DNA of 64,000 nucleotides from Schlegelella_A sp036263655 (GTDB lineage Bacteria; Pseudomonadota; Gammaproteobacteria; Burkholderiales; Burkholderiaceae_C), in NCBI GenBank assembly GCA_036263655.1, contig DATAGP010000050.1, positions 30,968 to 94,967 of the forward strand, written 5' to 3'. The position numbers and the translations under genes are program-made. The notes under the pieces were generated by a model. It saw only the letters and a list, made by a program, of their open reading frames with translations, was not told where the DNA came from and did no database searches. This document shows, one piece after another, positions 1 through 8,753 of the stretch. Numbering within the stretch: the first letter of the stretch is position 1; each line of letters starts with the position of its first letter.

Positions 1-1
1 C

Positions 2-475
2 CTGCATACCGTCGCCCGGCCGGTGGCGCAGGTCGACGAGCGCATCAGGAAGCTCGTCGACGACATGCTCGACACGATGTACGAGGCCGAAGGCGTCGGT
101 CTCGCCGCAACGCAGGTCGACGCTCACGAGCGGGTCATCGTCATCGACACCTCGGAAGGGCGCAACGAGCCCCGCGTGCTCATCAACCCCGAGCTGGTCG
201 AAGCGAGCGAGGAACGGGTGCTGACGGACGAGGGCTGCCTCTCGGTCCCCGAGATCTTCGACAAGGTTTCCCGGCACGCCCGGGTCCGCGTGCGCGCGCT
301 CGATCGGGACGGCAGGCTCACCGAGTTCGACGCCGAGGGCCTCCTCGGCGTCTGCGTGCAGCACGAGATGGATCACCTGCTCGGAAAGGTCTTCGTCGAG
401 TACCTCAGCCCGTTGAAGCGCAACCGCATCCGCACGCGCATGCTGAAGAAGAGTCGCGAGGACGTGCGCGCCTGA
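2..475 (+). CDS. def: Peptide deformylase, 5' truncated by the window edge
   Basis: Removes the N-terminal formyl group from nascent proteins in the cytoplasm, using an active-site metal ion. All three family motifs are visible: GVGLAATQ (motif 1), EGCLS (motif 2, metal-binding Cys) and QHEMDHL (motif 3, two metal-binding His and the catalytic Glu). The reading frame is open to base 2, and motif 1 lies closer to the visible N-terminus than in complete enzymes, so the true start is upstream of the window. About 157 residues are visible. The GTG at 23 is internal. It is followed after 44 bases by fmt, the usual def-fmt pairing, which couples deformylation to initiator tRNA formylation. Confidence 0.95.
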   Translation: MHTVARPVAQVDERIRKLVDDMLDTMYEAEGVGLAATQVDAHERVIVIDTSEGRNEPRVLINPELVEASEERVLTDEGCLSVPEIFDKVSRHARVRVRALDRDGRLTEFDAEGLLGVCVQHEMDHLLGKVFVEYLSPLKRNRIRTRMLKKSREDVRA

Positions 476-519
476 TGGCGGCACGGGGCGCACCTCCAGG
501 CCGCGGCTGAGACGCCAGC

Positions 520-1500
520 GTGCGCATCGCCTTTGCCGGCACGCCGGACTTCGCCCGCGTCGCCCTGGCCGCTCTGCACGCCGCGGGCTTCGACATCGGG
601 CTGGTGCTGACGCAGCCGGATCGGGCGTCCGGGCGGGGCATGAGGCTTCAGCCTTCGCCGGTCAAGGCATTCGCCCTGGAGCACCGGCTCGCGCTGGCCC
701 AGCCGAGGGGCCTGCGCCTCGACGGCAAGTTCGCGGCAGACGCCGCCGCCGTGCGCGAGGCGCTGCACGCCGTGCGCTGCGAGGTCATGGTGGTGGCCGC
801 GTACGGCCTGCTGCTGCCGCCGTGGCTGCTGGACCTGCCGCGGCACGGCTGCGTGAACATCCACGCGTCCCTCCTGCCGCGCTGGCGAGGTGCGGCACCC
901 GTGCAGCGCGCGATCGAGGCCGGCGACGAGCTCACCGGCGTCACCCTGATGCAGATGGACGCCGGGCTCGACACGGGCCCGATGCTCGCGGTCCGGTCGA
1001 CACCGATCGTCGCCACCGACACCGCGGCCACGCTGCAGGCGCGGCTCGCGGACATCGGCGCGGGACTCGCCGTCGACTGCCTCCCCGAGCTGTCAGCGGG
1101 CGGCCTGACCGGCCAGCCGCAGCCGGGCGAGGGCGTGACCTATGCCGCCAAGATCACCAAGGCCGAAGCGCTCATCGACTGGCGCGACAGCGCGGCAGCC
1201 ATCGAGCGGCGCCTGCGCGCGTTCGATCCCTTCCCCGGCGCCCGCAGCGAGCTCGAGGGCGAGGTCATCACCTGCTGGCGAGGCGAGGTGCGTCCCGGCG
1301 CCGGCCCCCCGGGCGAGGTGCTCTCGATCCACGGTGGCGCCCTGACCGTGGCCTGCGGCAGCGACGCCCTGGCCCTGACGGAGCTGCAGCGTGCCGGCGG
1401 CCGGCGTCTTCCGGCGGCGGAGTTCCTTCGCCGGAAGACGCCGCGTGTCGGCACCACCTTCAGGTCGTCTGCGGGGGCCGATCACCCGACCGGCATTTGA
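520..1500 (+). CDS. fmt: Methionyl-tRNA formyltransferase
   Basis: Formylates Met-tRNA(fMet) with 10-formyltetrahydrofolate for translation initiation. The 326-residue length is normal. The N-terminal formyltransferase domain (about 1-190) begins RIAFAGTPDFA and carries the signature SLLPRWRGAAPVQRAI with the catalytic Asn-His region just before it (NIHASLLP) and MDAGLDTGPML after it. A C-terminal tRNA-binding domain (about 205-310) follows. The start is a GTG, because the frame has no suitable ATG near the conserved RIAFAGTP. It lies between def and htpX, a common betaproteobacterial order. Confidence 0.96.
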   Translation: MRIAFAGTPDFARVALAALHAAGFDIGLVLTQPDRASGRGMRLQPSPVKAFALEHRLALAQPRGLRLDGKFAADAAAVREALHAVRCEVMVVAAYGLLLPPWLLDLPRHGCVNIHASLLPRWRGAAPVQRAIEAGDELTGVTLMQMDAGLDTGPMLAVRSTPIVATDTAATLQARLADIGAGLAVDCLPELSAGGLTGQPQPGEGVTYAAKITKAEALIDWRDSAAAIERRLRAFDPFPGARSELEGEVITCWRGEVRPGAGPPGEVLSIHGGALTVACGSDALALTELQRAGGRRLPAAEFLRRKTPRVGTTFRSSAGADHPTGI

Positions 1501-1567
1501 ACTCCCGGCGGTCGTCATCATCTACGGCGGGTGCGTCCGTGGGACGCTTCAGACGCAAAGGGCTTCG

Positions 1568-2413
1568 ATGTTCAATCTGCTGAAAACCGCTGTCCTGATG
1601 GCGGCGATCACCGCGCTGTTCATGGCGCTCGGCTCGTTCGTCGGTGGCCAGCAGGGCATGATGATCGCGCTGGTGGTCGCGCTGGGCCTCAACTTCTTCA
1701 GCTACTGGTTCTCCGACAAGCTGGTCCTGAAGATGTACAACGCCCGCGAGGTCGACGCGACCTCGGCACCGCAGTTCTACCGCATGGTGCAGGAGCTGGC
1801 GCACAAGGCCGGGCTGCCGATGCCGCGCGTCTACGTCATCGACGAGGCGGCGCCGAACGCCTTCGCCACCGGGCGCAATCCCCAGCACGCGGCCGTGGCT
1901 GCGACGACCGGGATCATGCGCGTGCTCACCGACCGCGAGCTGCGCGGCGTCATGGCGCACGAGCTGGCGCACGTGGCGCACCGCGACATCCTGCTCTCGA
2001 CGATCAGCGCCACCATGGCCGGCGCGATCTCGATGCTCGCCAACTTCGCGGTCTTTTTCGGCGGCCGCGACAGCGAAGGCCGTCCCGCCAACCCGATCGC
2101 CGGACTGGCGGTGGCCATGCTCGCGCCTTTGGCCGCCAGCCTGATCCAGATGGCGATCAGCCGGGCGCGCGAGTTCGAGGCCGACCGCGGCGGTGCGGAG
2201 CTGTGCGGCGATCCGCGCGCGCTGGCCTCGGCGCTGCAGAAGATCCATGCCTATGCGCGCGGAACGCCGATGGAGGCGGCCGAGCGCAACCCGGCCACGG
2301 CGCAGATGATGATCGTGAACCCGTTGAGCGGCGGCGGCCTCAGCGGCCTCTTCTCGACGCATCCGACCACCGAGGAGCGCGTGGCGCGCCTTCTGGCGAT
2401 GGCAGGGCGCTGA
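1568..2413 (+). CDS. htpX: Zinc metalloprotease HtpX
   Basis: Inner-membrane M48 protease that takes part in quality control of misfolded membrane proteins. The 281-residue protein has two N-terminal membrane helices (about 8-22 and 30-48), then the zinc motif HELAH (His131, Glu132, His135) and the third-ligand region EFEADRGG. Two more hydrophobic segments surround about 145-200. The ATG at 1568 gives the standard MFNLLKTAVL N-terminus; upstream in-frame codons would add an unrelated 59-residue extension. It follows fmt by 67 bases in the same direction. Confidence 0.95.
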   Translation: MFNLLKTAVLMAAITALFMALGSFVGGQQGMMIALVVALGLNFFSYWFSDKLVLKMYNAREVDATSAPQFYRMVQELAHKAGLPMPRVYVIDEAAPNAFATGRNPQHAAVAATTGIMRVLTDRELRGVMAHELAHVAHRDILLSTISATMAGAISMLANFAVFFGGRDSEGRPANPIAGLAVAMLAPLAASLIQMAISRAREFEADRGGAELCGDPRALASALQKIHAYARGTPMEAAERNPATAQMMIVNPLSGGGLSGLFSTHPTTEERVARLLAMAGR

Positions 2414-2477
2414 GCCTCGGCGGCAGCGGCGCTCAAGTCGTTGCCGCCGCCGCCGATAAGAGGGGCGGAGCCGCCAC

Positions 2478-2789
2478 ATGCGCCGAACTGCCCTCACATC
2501 GCTTGCCCTGGTCGCTGCCGTGCTCGCCGCCGGCTGCGACATGCTGGGCATCGAGTCGACGGAGAAGCTCGCCGCCGCTCGCGAGGCGGACGGCAAGGCC
2601 ATCGGCGGCGCCTGCCGCCACGCCGGGCGGGCCATCGAGGACTGCTTCGTCATGTACCGCAAGGCCGACCGAGCCGCGGTCTTCGCTGGCTGGCGCGACA
2701 TGAACGACTACATGCGCGAGAACAAGATCGAGCCGGTGGCGCCGCAGCTAGCCGCGCAGGCACGGTCCGCCGCCGCCGAGTCGCGCTAG
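2478..2789 (+). CDS. Small putative lipoprotein, function unknown
   Basis: A 103-residue protein with a signal peptide ending in a lipobox (LAAGC, Cys at about 21), so it is probably lipidated and anchored to a membrane facing the periplasm. The mature part is short, helical and charged, with two further cysteines (GGACRHAG and EDCFVMYRK). I do not recognise a named domain. It starts 64 bases after htpX and ends 5 bases before the stop of the convergent VIT-domain gene. Its genomic neighbour may be incidental. Confidence 0.75.
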   Translation: MRRTALTSLALVAAVLAAGCDMLGIESTEKLAAAREADGKAIGGACRHAGRAIEDCFVMYRKADRAAVFAGWRDMNDYMRENKIEPVAPQLAAQARSAAAESR

Positions 2790-2794
2790 CCGCG

Positions 2795-5700
2795 CTACGG
2801 CTTCACCTCGAACTCGCCGACAACGACCCGCTGGCCGCCCTCGCTGCGGACCCGGATCGTCGTCCGTTCGTCCTTCTGGCCCGCGCTCCCGAAGCGGCTC
2901 GACAGCCAGAGCATGAGCCCGGTTCTGGTCGTCAGCACCTGCTGGCGGTGCCCGAAGAACTGCGCCTCGACGCGGTACTTGCCGGGCTTGGCCTCCTTCA
3001 GCACGAACTCCTCCGGGCCGTAGCCTCCCGTCGCGTCCCGGGTGATCGCGCCTCCCTGGTACGACAGGCTGCGGCCGTAGTAGACCTCCTCGCCGTTCGG
3101 GTCGACGACGTGCAGGTCCACGTCGGTGTTGTCGGCGTCCCAGGCGAGCACGACACGGACGTCGACCGGCAGGTTCCTGACGAGCCTCGGGTCGATCGCC
3201 GACACGTCGACGCGACGCCCCTCGCGCCCGCTTCGCTCGATAACGGCGTTCATCTCATGGAGGGCGATGAGCTCGATGTCGGCGAAGCGGCTGCTCCAGG
3301 CGCCGGTCGCCACCTGGTGGAGGCGATCCACGGCGCGCTGGTGCTCTCCGGCCTGCGCCCACGCCAGGCCCAGGTCGCGGTGCGACTGCGGCTCGTCCGG
3401 CGCCAGCTCGAGCACACGCTCGAAGATCGGCAGCGCCAGCCCGAGCTCGCCCGCCTGCTGCAGGCGGTAGGCCAGCAGTCGCAGGATCTGCCGGTTCTGC
3501 AGGTCGAGCTCGGCCAGGTTGGAGAGGGCTTGCAGGCCCTCGGCGCGCAGGCCCTTGGCCAGGAAGAACTCGGCGGCCTCCAGGAAGAAGCCGACGTTGG
3601 CCCCGGCGGCGCGCCGCTCGTCGAGGTAGATGCGCTGCCATTGCTGCGGCGGCGCGGCGCGCAGGCGCTGCAGGGTTTCGCTGGCGTTCGCTGCCGGCGT
3701 GAGCGCGATGCCGATGCTCGGCGCCGCTCGCCCGTCGGTCGGCGCGGACGACTTCGCGAGCTCCATCGAGCCTGCGTCGCGCCGCCCTGCGAGCGTCGCC
3801 GGCGCGACGGGCGAGGGCGCCGTGGGTGAGGCCGCGGCGGCGGGTGCGCCACGGTCGGCGGACAGCGCGGTCTCCGCCGCAAGGCGGTTCTGGCGTCCGC
3901 CGCCGTCGATCCCGCGGCGTGATTCCGATGGCCTCGCCGTGTCCCCCAACGCGGCCACGGAGCCCATGGCGATCTTTAACGGCGCCGGCGGCTCGTCCTT
4001 GGGGAAGTCGCGGTGCCACCAGGCGACGCGTGCCTCGAAGCGCCGCACCACCCGGGCCAGGCGGGCGGCGTCGCTCTCGGTCTTTCGCTGCACCCGACTT
4101 GCCGCGAGCGCGTCGTAGGCAGCGCGCAGCTCAGTCGGCGGCTCGATGCCGTGGGCCACGTAGTCCTCGACGAGCTCGAGCACGAGCAGCGAGGTCTCCC
4201 GCGTGGCGAGGCCGAAGCGCTGGCCGATGTCGCGGATGCGCGCCCGGTTGCTGCGCGCCTCGCCCTCGAGCGAGGCGAGCGTCAGCCGGGCCCATTGCAG
4301 CGCCGCGAGCTGCGACGGGTTGCGGCCCGCCTCCACGCGGACCGTGCGCCGGCTCGCCTGGCCGGCGCTGTCGCGCAGGCGCACGGTCACCGCCGCCGTG
4401 CGACCGGCGAGCCGTCCGGCGAGGACCAGCCGGCCGGAAGCCACGCTCTGCGACTGGACGACGATGTCCACGGCACCGACCGAGTCGATGGCTGCGTGTC
4501 CGTCGAGTTCGCTGCCTCGCGTGAGCAGCGCGCTGACCGCAGCCTCCCGCGACATGCTGCCGAGATCGATGCTGCGCCCGCCGGTCGCATCGGCGAGCGC
4601 CTGCAGCGCGGCCGGGTCGCTGCTCGCGGCGCTGTTGATCGTGAAGACCGGCACCGGGAAGGCGAGGCGCCACGGGGCGCCGTAGGTTGCGACCCCGTCG
4701 GTGAACCAGAGTGCTTCCTCCGACCAGCCGTCGTGCCGCACGGCGCCGAGGTGGCTGGCCCCGTCGTACGAGGTGGACTCGAGGGCCCGGCGCAGCGCGG
4801 ACCAGTCGCCGCCGCGGACCTCGAAGCGTGCGGACGGGCCGACCGCGTCGGCGACGCGAACCAGGTTGACGCTGACGTTCCCGGCGCGGGAGAAGTAGGC
4901 GTCGAGCAGGGCCAGCTCGCGATCGATCCGTCGCTCCGACCCCGACCCCGACGCATCCCACACCAGCTGCACGCGGCGCGGCAAGCGTCGCGGCTCGCGA
5001 CGGGTCGCGACCGGCAGCTCGACGGTGAAGTAGGTCTGACCGTCGCGTGCCTGCGTGGCGACCGCGACCTCGCCTGCGGCCCCGGGCGAGGAGAGCCGCA
5101 GTGGCTCGCGCGGCAGGACGGCATCTCGGGCACTCCAGCGGGCCGTGTAGCCGCCGGCGCGATCGGGCTCGAAGCGAAGGCCGGGCGGGTGGAGACCGAG
5201 GAGGGCGGGCGCCTCGACCGCGGCCGGATAGCGCAGCGCCAGTTCGAACTGCGTCACGCGCTCGGCGTAGGCGAGGGGAAGCTGCAGCCGGCCGGTGGCG
5301 GACTCGACGATCGTCAGCGCCACGGTTCTCGTCTTCCCCGCCAGCAGCGGGTACACCCGCAGCTCGTAGTTGTTGCCGAGGGTCGTCTGGAGGAGCCCGG
5401 GGTCGACGCGCCGCCGCGTGATGTCCTCGAAGATCTGTTGCGCCTGTGCCTTCTGGACGGGCACGGCGTCGCGCAGACGTCCGTCGACATCGAGGGCGAA
5501 GCCGCTCACCACCTGCCCGGGTCCCAGCGGAAACTGCAGCTTGCCTTCCAGGGTACGCGCGTTCGGGTTGAAGAAGACCAGCTCGACCCGGGTCTGCGCA
5601 ACGCCGCCGGAGACCTCCACATCGAGCTTCAGCGACTGCAGGCGGACCGGCTGCTCGGCACCCGCGACCTGCAGCGCCGGTGCCCGCCAGGCGACGAGCG

Positions 5701-5812
5701 GCGCCTCGAGAGCCGGCGTGGCCCGGTCGCTCGGCTGGGCGCTTGCATCGGCACCGAGCCCGGCTGCGGCAATGATGAAGGAAAGCACGCGGAGGATCGA
5801 TGGACGCGTCAT
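2795..5812 (-). CDS. Secreted VIT / VWA-like / TPR / DUF2135 protein
   Basis: A 1005-residue exported protein. The N-terminus is a clear signal peptide (ending ADASAQ). About 57-167 matches a VIT domain (inter-alpha-trypsin type; FPLGPGQVVSGF and NNYELRVYPL). About 280-420 resembles a von Willebrand A fold with a DASGS metal-site-like motif. About 605-705 is a Pro/Ala-rich linker, 724-827 looks like TPR repeats (LPIFERVLELAPDEPQSHRD), and 880-1005 matches DUF2135 (AWDADNTDVDLHVVDPNG). The ATG at 5812 has a good AGGAG site and precedes the signal peptide; the frame stays open farther upstream over pgk, but that extension is not protein-like. It is divergent from pgk. The exact role is unknown; VIT/VWA proteins usually bind proteins or surfaces. 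Confidence 0.88.
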   Translation of the reverse strand: MTRPSILRVLSFIIAAAGLGADASAQPSDRATPALEAPLVAWRAPALQVAGAEQPVRLQSLKLDVEVSGGVAQTRVELVFFNPNARTLEGKLQFPLGPGQVVSGFALDVDGRLRDAVPVQKAQAQQIFEDITRRRVDPGLLQTTLGNNYELRVYPLLAGKTRTVALTIVESATGRLQLPLAYAERVTQFELALRYPAAVEAPALLGLHPPGLRFEPDRAGGYTARWSARDAVLPREPLRLSSPGAAGEVAVATQARDGQTYFTVELPVATRREPRRLPRRVQLVWDASGSGSERRIDRELALLDAYFSRAGNVSVNLVRVADAVGPSARFEVRGGDWSALRRALESTSYDGASHLGAVRHDGWSEEALWFTDGVATYGAPWRLAFPVPVFTINSAASSDPAALQALADATGGRSIDLGSMSREAAVSALLTRGSELDGHAAIDSVGAVDIVVQSQSVASGRLVLAGRLAGRTAAVTVRLRDSAGQASRRTVRVEAGRNPSQLAALQWARLTLASLEGEARSNRARIRDIGQRFGLATRETSLLVLELVEDYVAHGIEPPTELRAAYDALAASRVQRKTESDAARLARVVRRFEARVAWWHRDFPKDEPPAPLKIAMGSVAALGDTARPSESRRGIDGGGRQNRLAAETALSADRGAPAAAASPTAPSPVAPATLAGRRDAGSMELAKSSAPTDGRAAPSIGIALTPAANASETLQRLRAAPPQQWQRIYLDERRAAGANVGFFLEAAEFFLAKGLRAEGLQALSNLAELDLQNRQILRLLAYRLQQAGELGLALPIFERVLELAPDEPQSHRDLGLAWAQAGEHQRAVDRLHQVATGAWSSRFADIELIALHEMNAVIERSGREGRRVDVSAIDPRLVRNLPVDVRVVLAWDADNTDVDLHVVDPNGEEVYYGRSLSYQGGAITRDATGGYGPEEFVLKEAKPGKYRVEAQFFGHRQQVLTTRTGLMLWLSSRFGSAGQKDERTTIRVRSEGGQRVVVGEFEVKP

Positions 5813-5942
5813 GTCTTCTGCTCCTGGAGAGCGCACGCGGGCGCGGTGATGCAGCGGTGACACGCGCGGGGCATCGATTCGGGGTGAATTGCCCGGAATC
5901 GGAAACGACAAACGTAAAATCCGCGCAGTCGCTCGGTCCCGA

Positions 5943-7142
5943 ATGAACCTCCTCCGCTTCAGTGAGCTCGTCGCCTCCGGCCGGGTGAAAGGCAAGCGCG
6001 TCTTCATCCGCGCGGATCTCAACGTTCCGCAGGACGACAGAGGCCGCATCACCGAGGACACCCGGATCCGGGCCTCGCTCCCCTGCATCGAGATGGCGCT
6101 CGGCGCGGGCGCCGCGGTGATGGTCACGTCGCACCTCGGCCGTCCCACCGAAGGCGAGCCCAAGCCCGAAGACTCGCTCGCGCCGGTGGCCGAGCGAATC
6201 GGCGAGCTGCTTGCGCGCAAGGTGCCGGTACGGACCGGTTGGGTCGAAGGCGTGGACGTGGCGCCGGGCGAGGTGGTGGTGCTGGAGAACTGCCGGCTCA
6301 ACAAGGGAGAGAAGAAGAACGATCCCGCGCTCGCGAAGAAGATGGCGTCGCTCTGCGACGTCTTCGTCAACGACGCCTTCGGCACCGCCCATCGGGCCGA
6401 GGCCTCGACCTACGGGATCGCGGAGCTCGCGCCGGTCGCCTGTGCCGGGCCGCTCCTCGCGGCCGAAGTCGATGCCATCACCCGGGCACTGGCCGCGCCG
6501 GCCCGGCCGCTCGTCGCCATCGTCGCGGGCAGCAAGGTCTCGACCAAGCTGGCCATCCTGCAGAGCCTGGCGCGCAAGGTCGACCGGCTGATCGTCGGCG
6601 GCGGCATCGCCAACACCTTCCTGCTCGCATCCGGCTTCGGCATCGGCAAGAGCCTCGCCGAGCCGGCTCTGGTGGCGGAGGCGGCGGCGGTGATCGCGAC
6701 CATGAAGGCACGCGGCGCCGACGTCCCGATCCCGGTCGACGTGGTGACCGCCGCCGAGTTCAAGGCCGATGCCGTCGCCACCGTCAAGCCCGTGGAAGCG
6801 GTCGCGGAGGGCGATCTGATCCTCGACATCGGCCCCCGCACGGCCGAGACGCTGGCGGGCATCCTCGCCTCGGCCGGCACCATCGTCTGGAACGGACCGG
6901 TCGGCGTGTTCGAGTTCGCGCCCTTCGCGCGCGGCACCGAGGCCATCGCCCGCGCGATCGCCGCCTCGAAGGCGTTCAGCCTCGCCGGCGGGGGCGACAC
7001 CCTCGCCGCGATCGCCGCGTTCGGCATCGACAAGGACGTCGACTACATCTCGACGGGAGGCGGCGCCTTCCTGGAGATGCTCGAAGGCAAGACCCTGCCG
7101 GCCGTCGAGATCCTGGAGCGGCGCGCCCGGAACGCCGCATGA
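5943..7142 (+). CDS. pgk: Phosphoglycerate kinase
   Basis: Glycolytic and gluconeogenic enzyme interconverting 1,3-bisphosphoglycerate plus ADP and 3-phosphoglycerate plus ATP. The 399-residue length is typical. Visible motifs are KRVFIRADLNVP (substrate loop), TSHLGRP, FVNDAFGTAHRA, VAGSKVSTKL, VGGGIANTFL, WNGPVGVFE and the nucleotide loop GGGDTLAA. The ATG at 5943 gives the normal MNLLRFSEL start; an earlier in-frame start would add an unrelated tail. A TAAAAT hexamer at 5915-5920 could be a -10 box, but no good -35 is spaced for it. Its last four bases overlap the start of pyk. Confidence 0.97.
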   Translation: MNLLRFSELVASGRVKGKRVFIRADLNVPQDDRGRITEDTRIRASLPCIEMALGAGAAVMVTSHLGRPTEGEPKPEDSLAPVAERIGELLARKVPVRTGWVEGVDVAPGEVVVLENCRLNKGEKKNDPALAKKMASLCDVFVNDAFGTAHRAEASTYGIAELAPVACAGPLLAAEVDAITRALAAPARPLVAIVAGSKVSTKLAILQSLARKVDRLIVGGGIANTFLLASGFGIGKSLAEPALVAEAAAVIATMKARGADVPIPVDVVTAAEFKADAVATVKPVEAVAEGDLILDIGPRTAETLAGILASAGTIVWNGPVGVFEFAPFARGTEAIARAIAASKAFSLAGGGDTLAAIAAFGIDKDVDYISTGGGAFLEMLEGKTLPAVEILERRARNAA

Positions 7143-8584
7143 GCGTCTCCGGCAGTCCGCGCGCCACCAAGATCGTCGCCACGCTGGGCCCGTCCTCCAG
7201 CACCCCGGAGGTGCTCGAGCGCATCGTCCGGGCGGGGGTCGATGTCGTCCGCCTCAACTTCTCGCACGGCACGGCGCAGGACCACATCGACCGGGCGACG
7301 CTCGTGCGCGAGGTGGCGAAGAAGGTCGGCAAGGAGGTGGCGATCATGGCCGACCTGCAGGGTCCGAAGATCCGCGTCGGCAAGATCGAAGGCGGCAAGA
7401 CCACCCTCGAGCCGGGCTCTCGGCTGGTCCTCGACGCCGCGCTGAACGAGCTCGGCACGAACGAGCGCGTGGGCCTCGACTACAAGGAGTTGCCCCGCGA
7501 CGTCCGCCCGGGGGACACGCTGCTGCTCAATGACGGGCTGCTCCGCCTGGTCGTCGACGCGGTCCGCGGCGAGGAAGTGCATACCACCGTCATGGTCGGC
7601 GGCGTGCTGTCGAACAACAAGGGCATCAACAAGGCCGGCGGCGGCCTCACCGCACCGGCACTCACCGCCAAGGACATGGAGGACATCAAGACGGCGATGT
7701 CGTTCCAGTGCGAGTACCTGGCGGTCAGCTTCCCGAAGAGCGCCACCGACATGGAGCTGGCGCGCCAGCTCGCCAACGTCGCCGGCGAGGCCTGGCGCCA
7801 CAAGCCCCAGCTGATCGCCAAGATCGAGCGAAGCGAGGCCATCCCGGCCCTGGAGTCGATCCTGAAGGCATCTGACGGGATCATGGTGGCCCGCGGCGAC
7901 CTGGCCATCGAGGTCGGCAACGCCGGCGTTCCCGCGTTGCAGAAGCGGATGATCAAGATGGCCCGCGAGATGGACCGCATCACGATCACCGCGACGCAGA
8001 TGATGGAGTCGATGATCGTCAACCCGGTGCCGACGCGGGCGGAGGTCAGCGACGTCGCCAACGCCGTCCTCGACGGCACGGACGCTGTGATGCTGTCGGC
8101 GGAGACCGCCGCCGGCCGCTACCCGGTCGAGACGGTCGAGATGATGGCTTCGATCTGCGTCGAGGCCGAGCGGGCCGAAGAGATCTCGCTTGACGCCGGG
8201 TTCACCAACAAGACGTTCGGACGCATCGACCAGTCGATCGCCATGGCTGCCCTCTTCACGGCGTATCACCTGGGCTGCAAGGCCATCCTGGCGCTCACCG
8301 AGTCGGGGTCGACCGCGCTCTGGATGAGCCGGCAGCGGATCCACGTGCCCATCTTCGGCCTGACGTCGCAGATCCGCAGCCAGCGCCGGATGGCCATGTA
8401 CCGCAACGTCACGCCCCTTCTCATGCCCAACTTCGCCGACCGCGACGAGGCGCTGAAGCACGCCGAGCAGCTCCTGGTGGGCGCCGGCGTCCTCAAGCCG
8501 GGCGAGACCTACGCCATCACCTGCGGAGAGCCCATGGGGTATCCCGGTGGGACGAACATGCTGAAGGTGGTCCGGGTCGGCTGA
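7139..8584 (+). CDS. pyk: Pyruvate kinase
   Basis: Converts phosphoenolpyruvate and ADP to pyruvate and ATP. The 481-residue protein starts RATKIVATLGPSS, has the substrate/metal motif ADLQGPKIRVG, the catalytic lysine region LIAKIERSEA, the MVARGDLAIE motif and the signature ITATQMMESMI. The C-terminal regulatory domain is complete. The ATG overlaps the pgk stop (ATGA), so the two are translationally coupled, a frequent arrangement in Burkholderiales. Confidence 0.97.
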   Translation: MSVSGSPRATKIVATLGPSSSTPEVLERIVRAGVDVVRLNFSHGTAQDHIDRATLVREVAKKVGKEVAIMADLQGPKIRVGKIEGGKTTLEPGSRLVLDAALNELGTNERVGLDYKELPRDVRPGDTLLLNDGLLRLVVDAVRGEEVHTTVMVGGVLSNNKGINKAGGGLTAPALTAKDMEDIKTAMSFQCEYLAVSFPKSATDMELARQLANVAGEAWRHKPQLIAKIERSEAIPALESILKASDGIMVARGDLAIEVGNAGVPALQKRMIKMAREMDRITITATQMMESMIVNPVPTRAEVSDVANAVLDGTDAVMLSAETAAGRYPVETVEMMASICVEAERAEEISLDAGFTNKTFGRIDQSIAMAALFTAYHLGCKAILALTESGSTALWMSRQRIHVPIFGLTSQIRSQRRMAMYRNVTPLLMPNFADRDEALKHAEQLLVGAGVLKPGETYAITCGEPMGYPGGTNMLKVVRVG

Positions 8585-8591
8585 TCTCGCC

Positions 8592-8611
8592 GCCCCCGCG
8601 TTCAAGGGGGC
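8592..8611 (+). terminator. Possible hairpin terminator after pyk
   Basis: GCCCCC (8592-8597) and GGGGGC (8606-8611) form a perfect 6-bp stem with an 8-base loop, 8 bases after the pyk stop. No T-run follows, so it may be only an mRNA-stabilising hairpin. Confidence 0.35.
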
Positions 8612-8644
8612 AGGTTCGAGAATCCAGCGGGTAATCTCGGGGGC

Positions 8645-8669
8645 TGGGCACTTTCGCACGGGGTGCCCA
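8645..8669. promoter_or_regulatory. Inverted repeat upstream of the eps operon
   Basis: TGGGCAC (8645-8651) and GTGCCCA (8663-8669) are perfect 7-bp inverted arms about 85 bases before epsD, in the only sizeable gap between pyk and the exopolysaccharide genes. It could be an operator or a leader hairpin. I see no convincing sigma70 boxes beside it. Confidence 0.35.
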
Positions 8670-8753
8670 CCGCAGGGACATGCTGCCCGCCCTAAACTCG
8701 GCCGGGCCCTTTTCTGTCCCCCCTCGGGCGCCCGCCACGAGGCTACTCACAGC

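Noticed and set aside
2419..2448. GGCGGCA/TGCCGCC inverted repeat after htpX as a terminator
   Set aside because: The loop is 16 bases, there is no T-run, and GC-rich repeats of this length are common by chance here.
5813..6385. In-frame upstream extension of the VIT-domain gene across pgk (minus strand)
   Set aside because: It overlaps the well-conserved pgk gene antisense, has no family resemblance, and the ATG at 5812 has both a ribosome site and a signal peptide.
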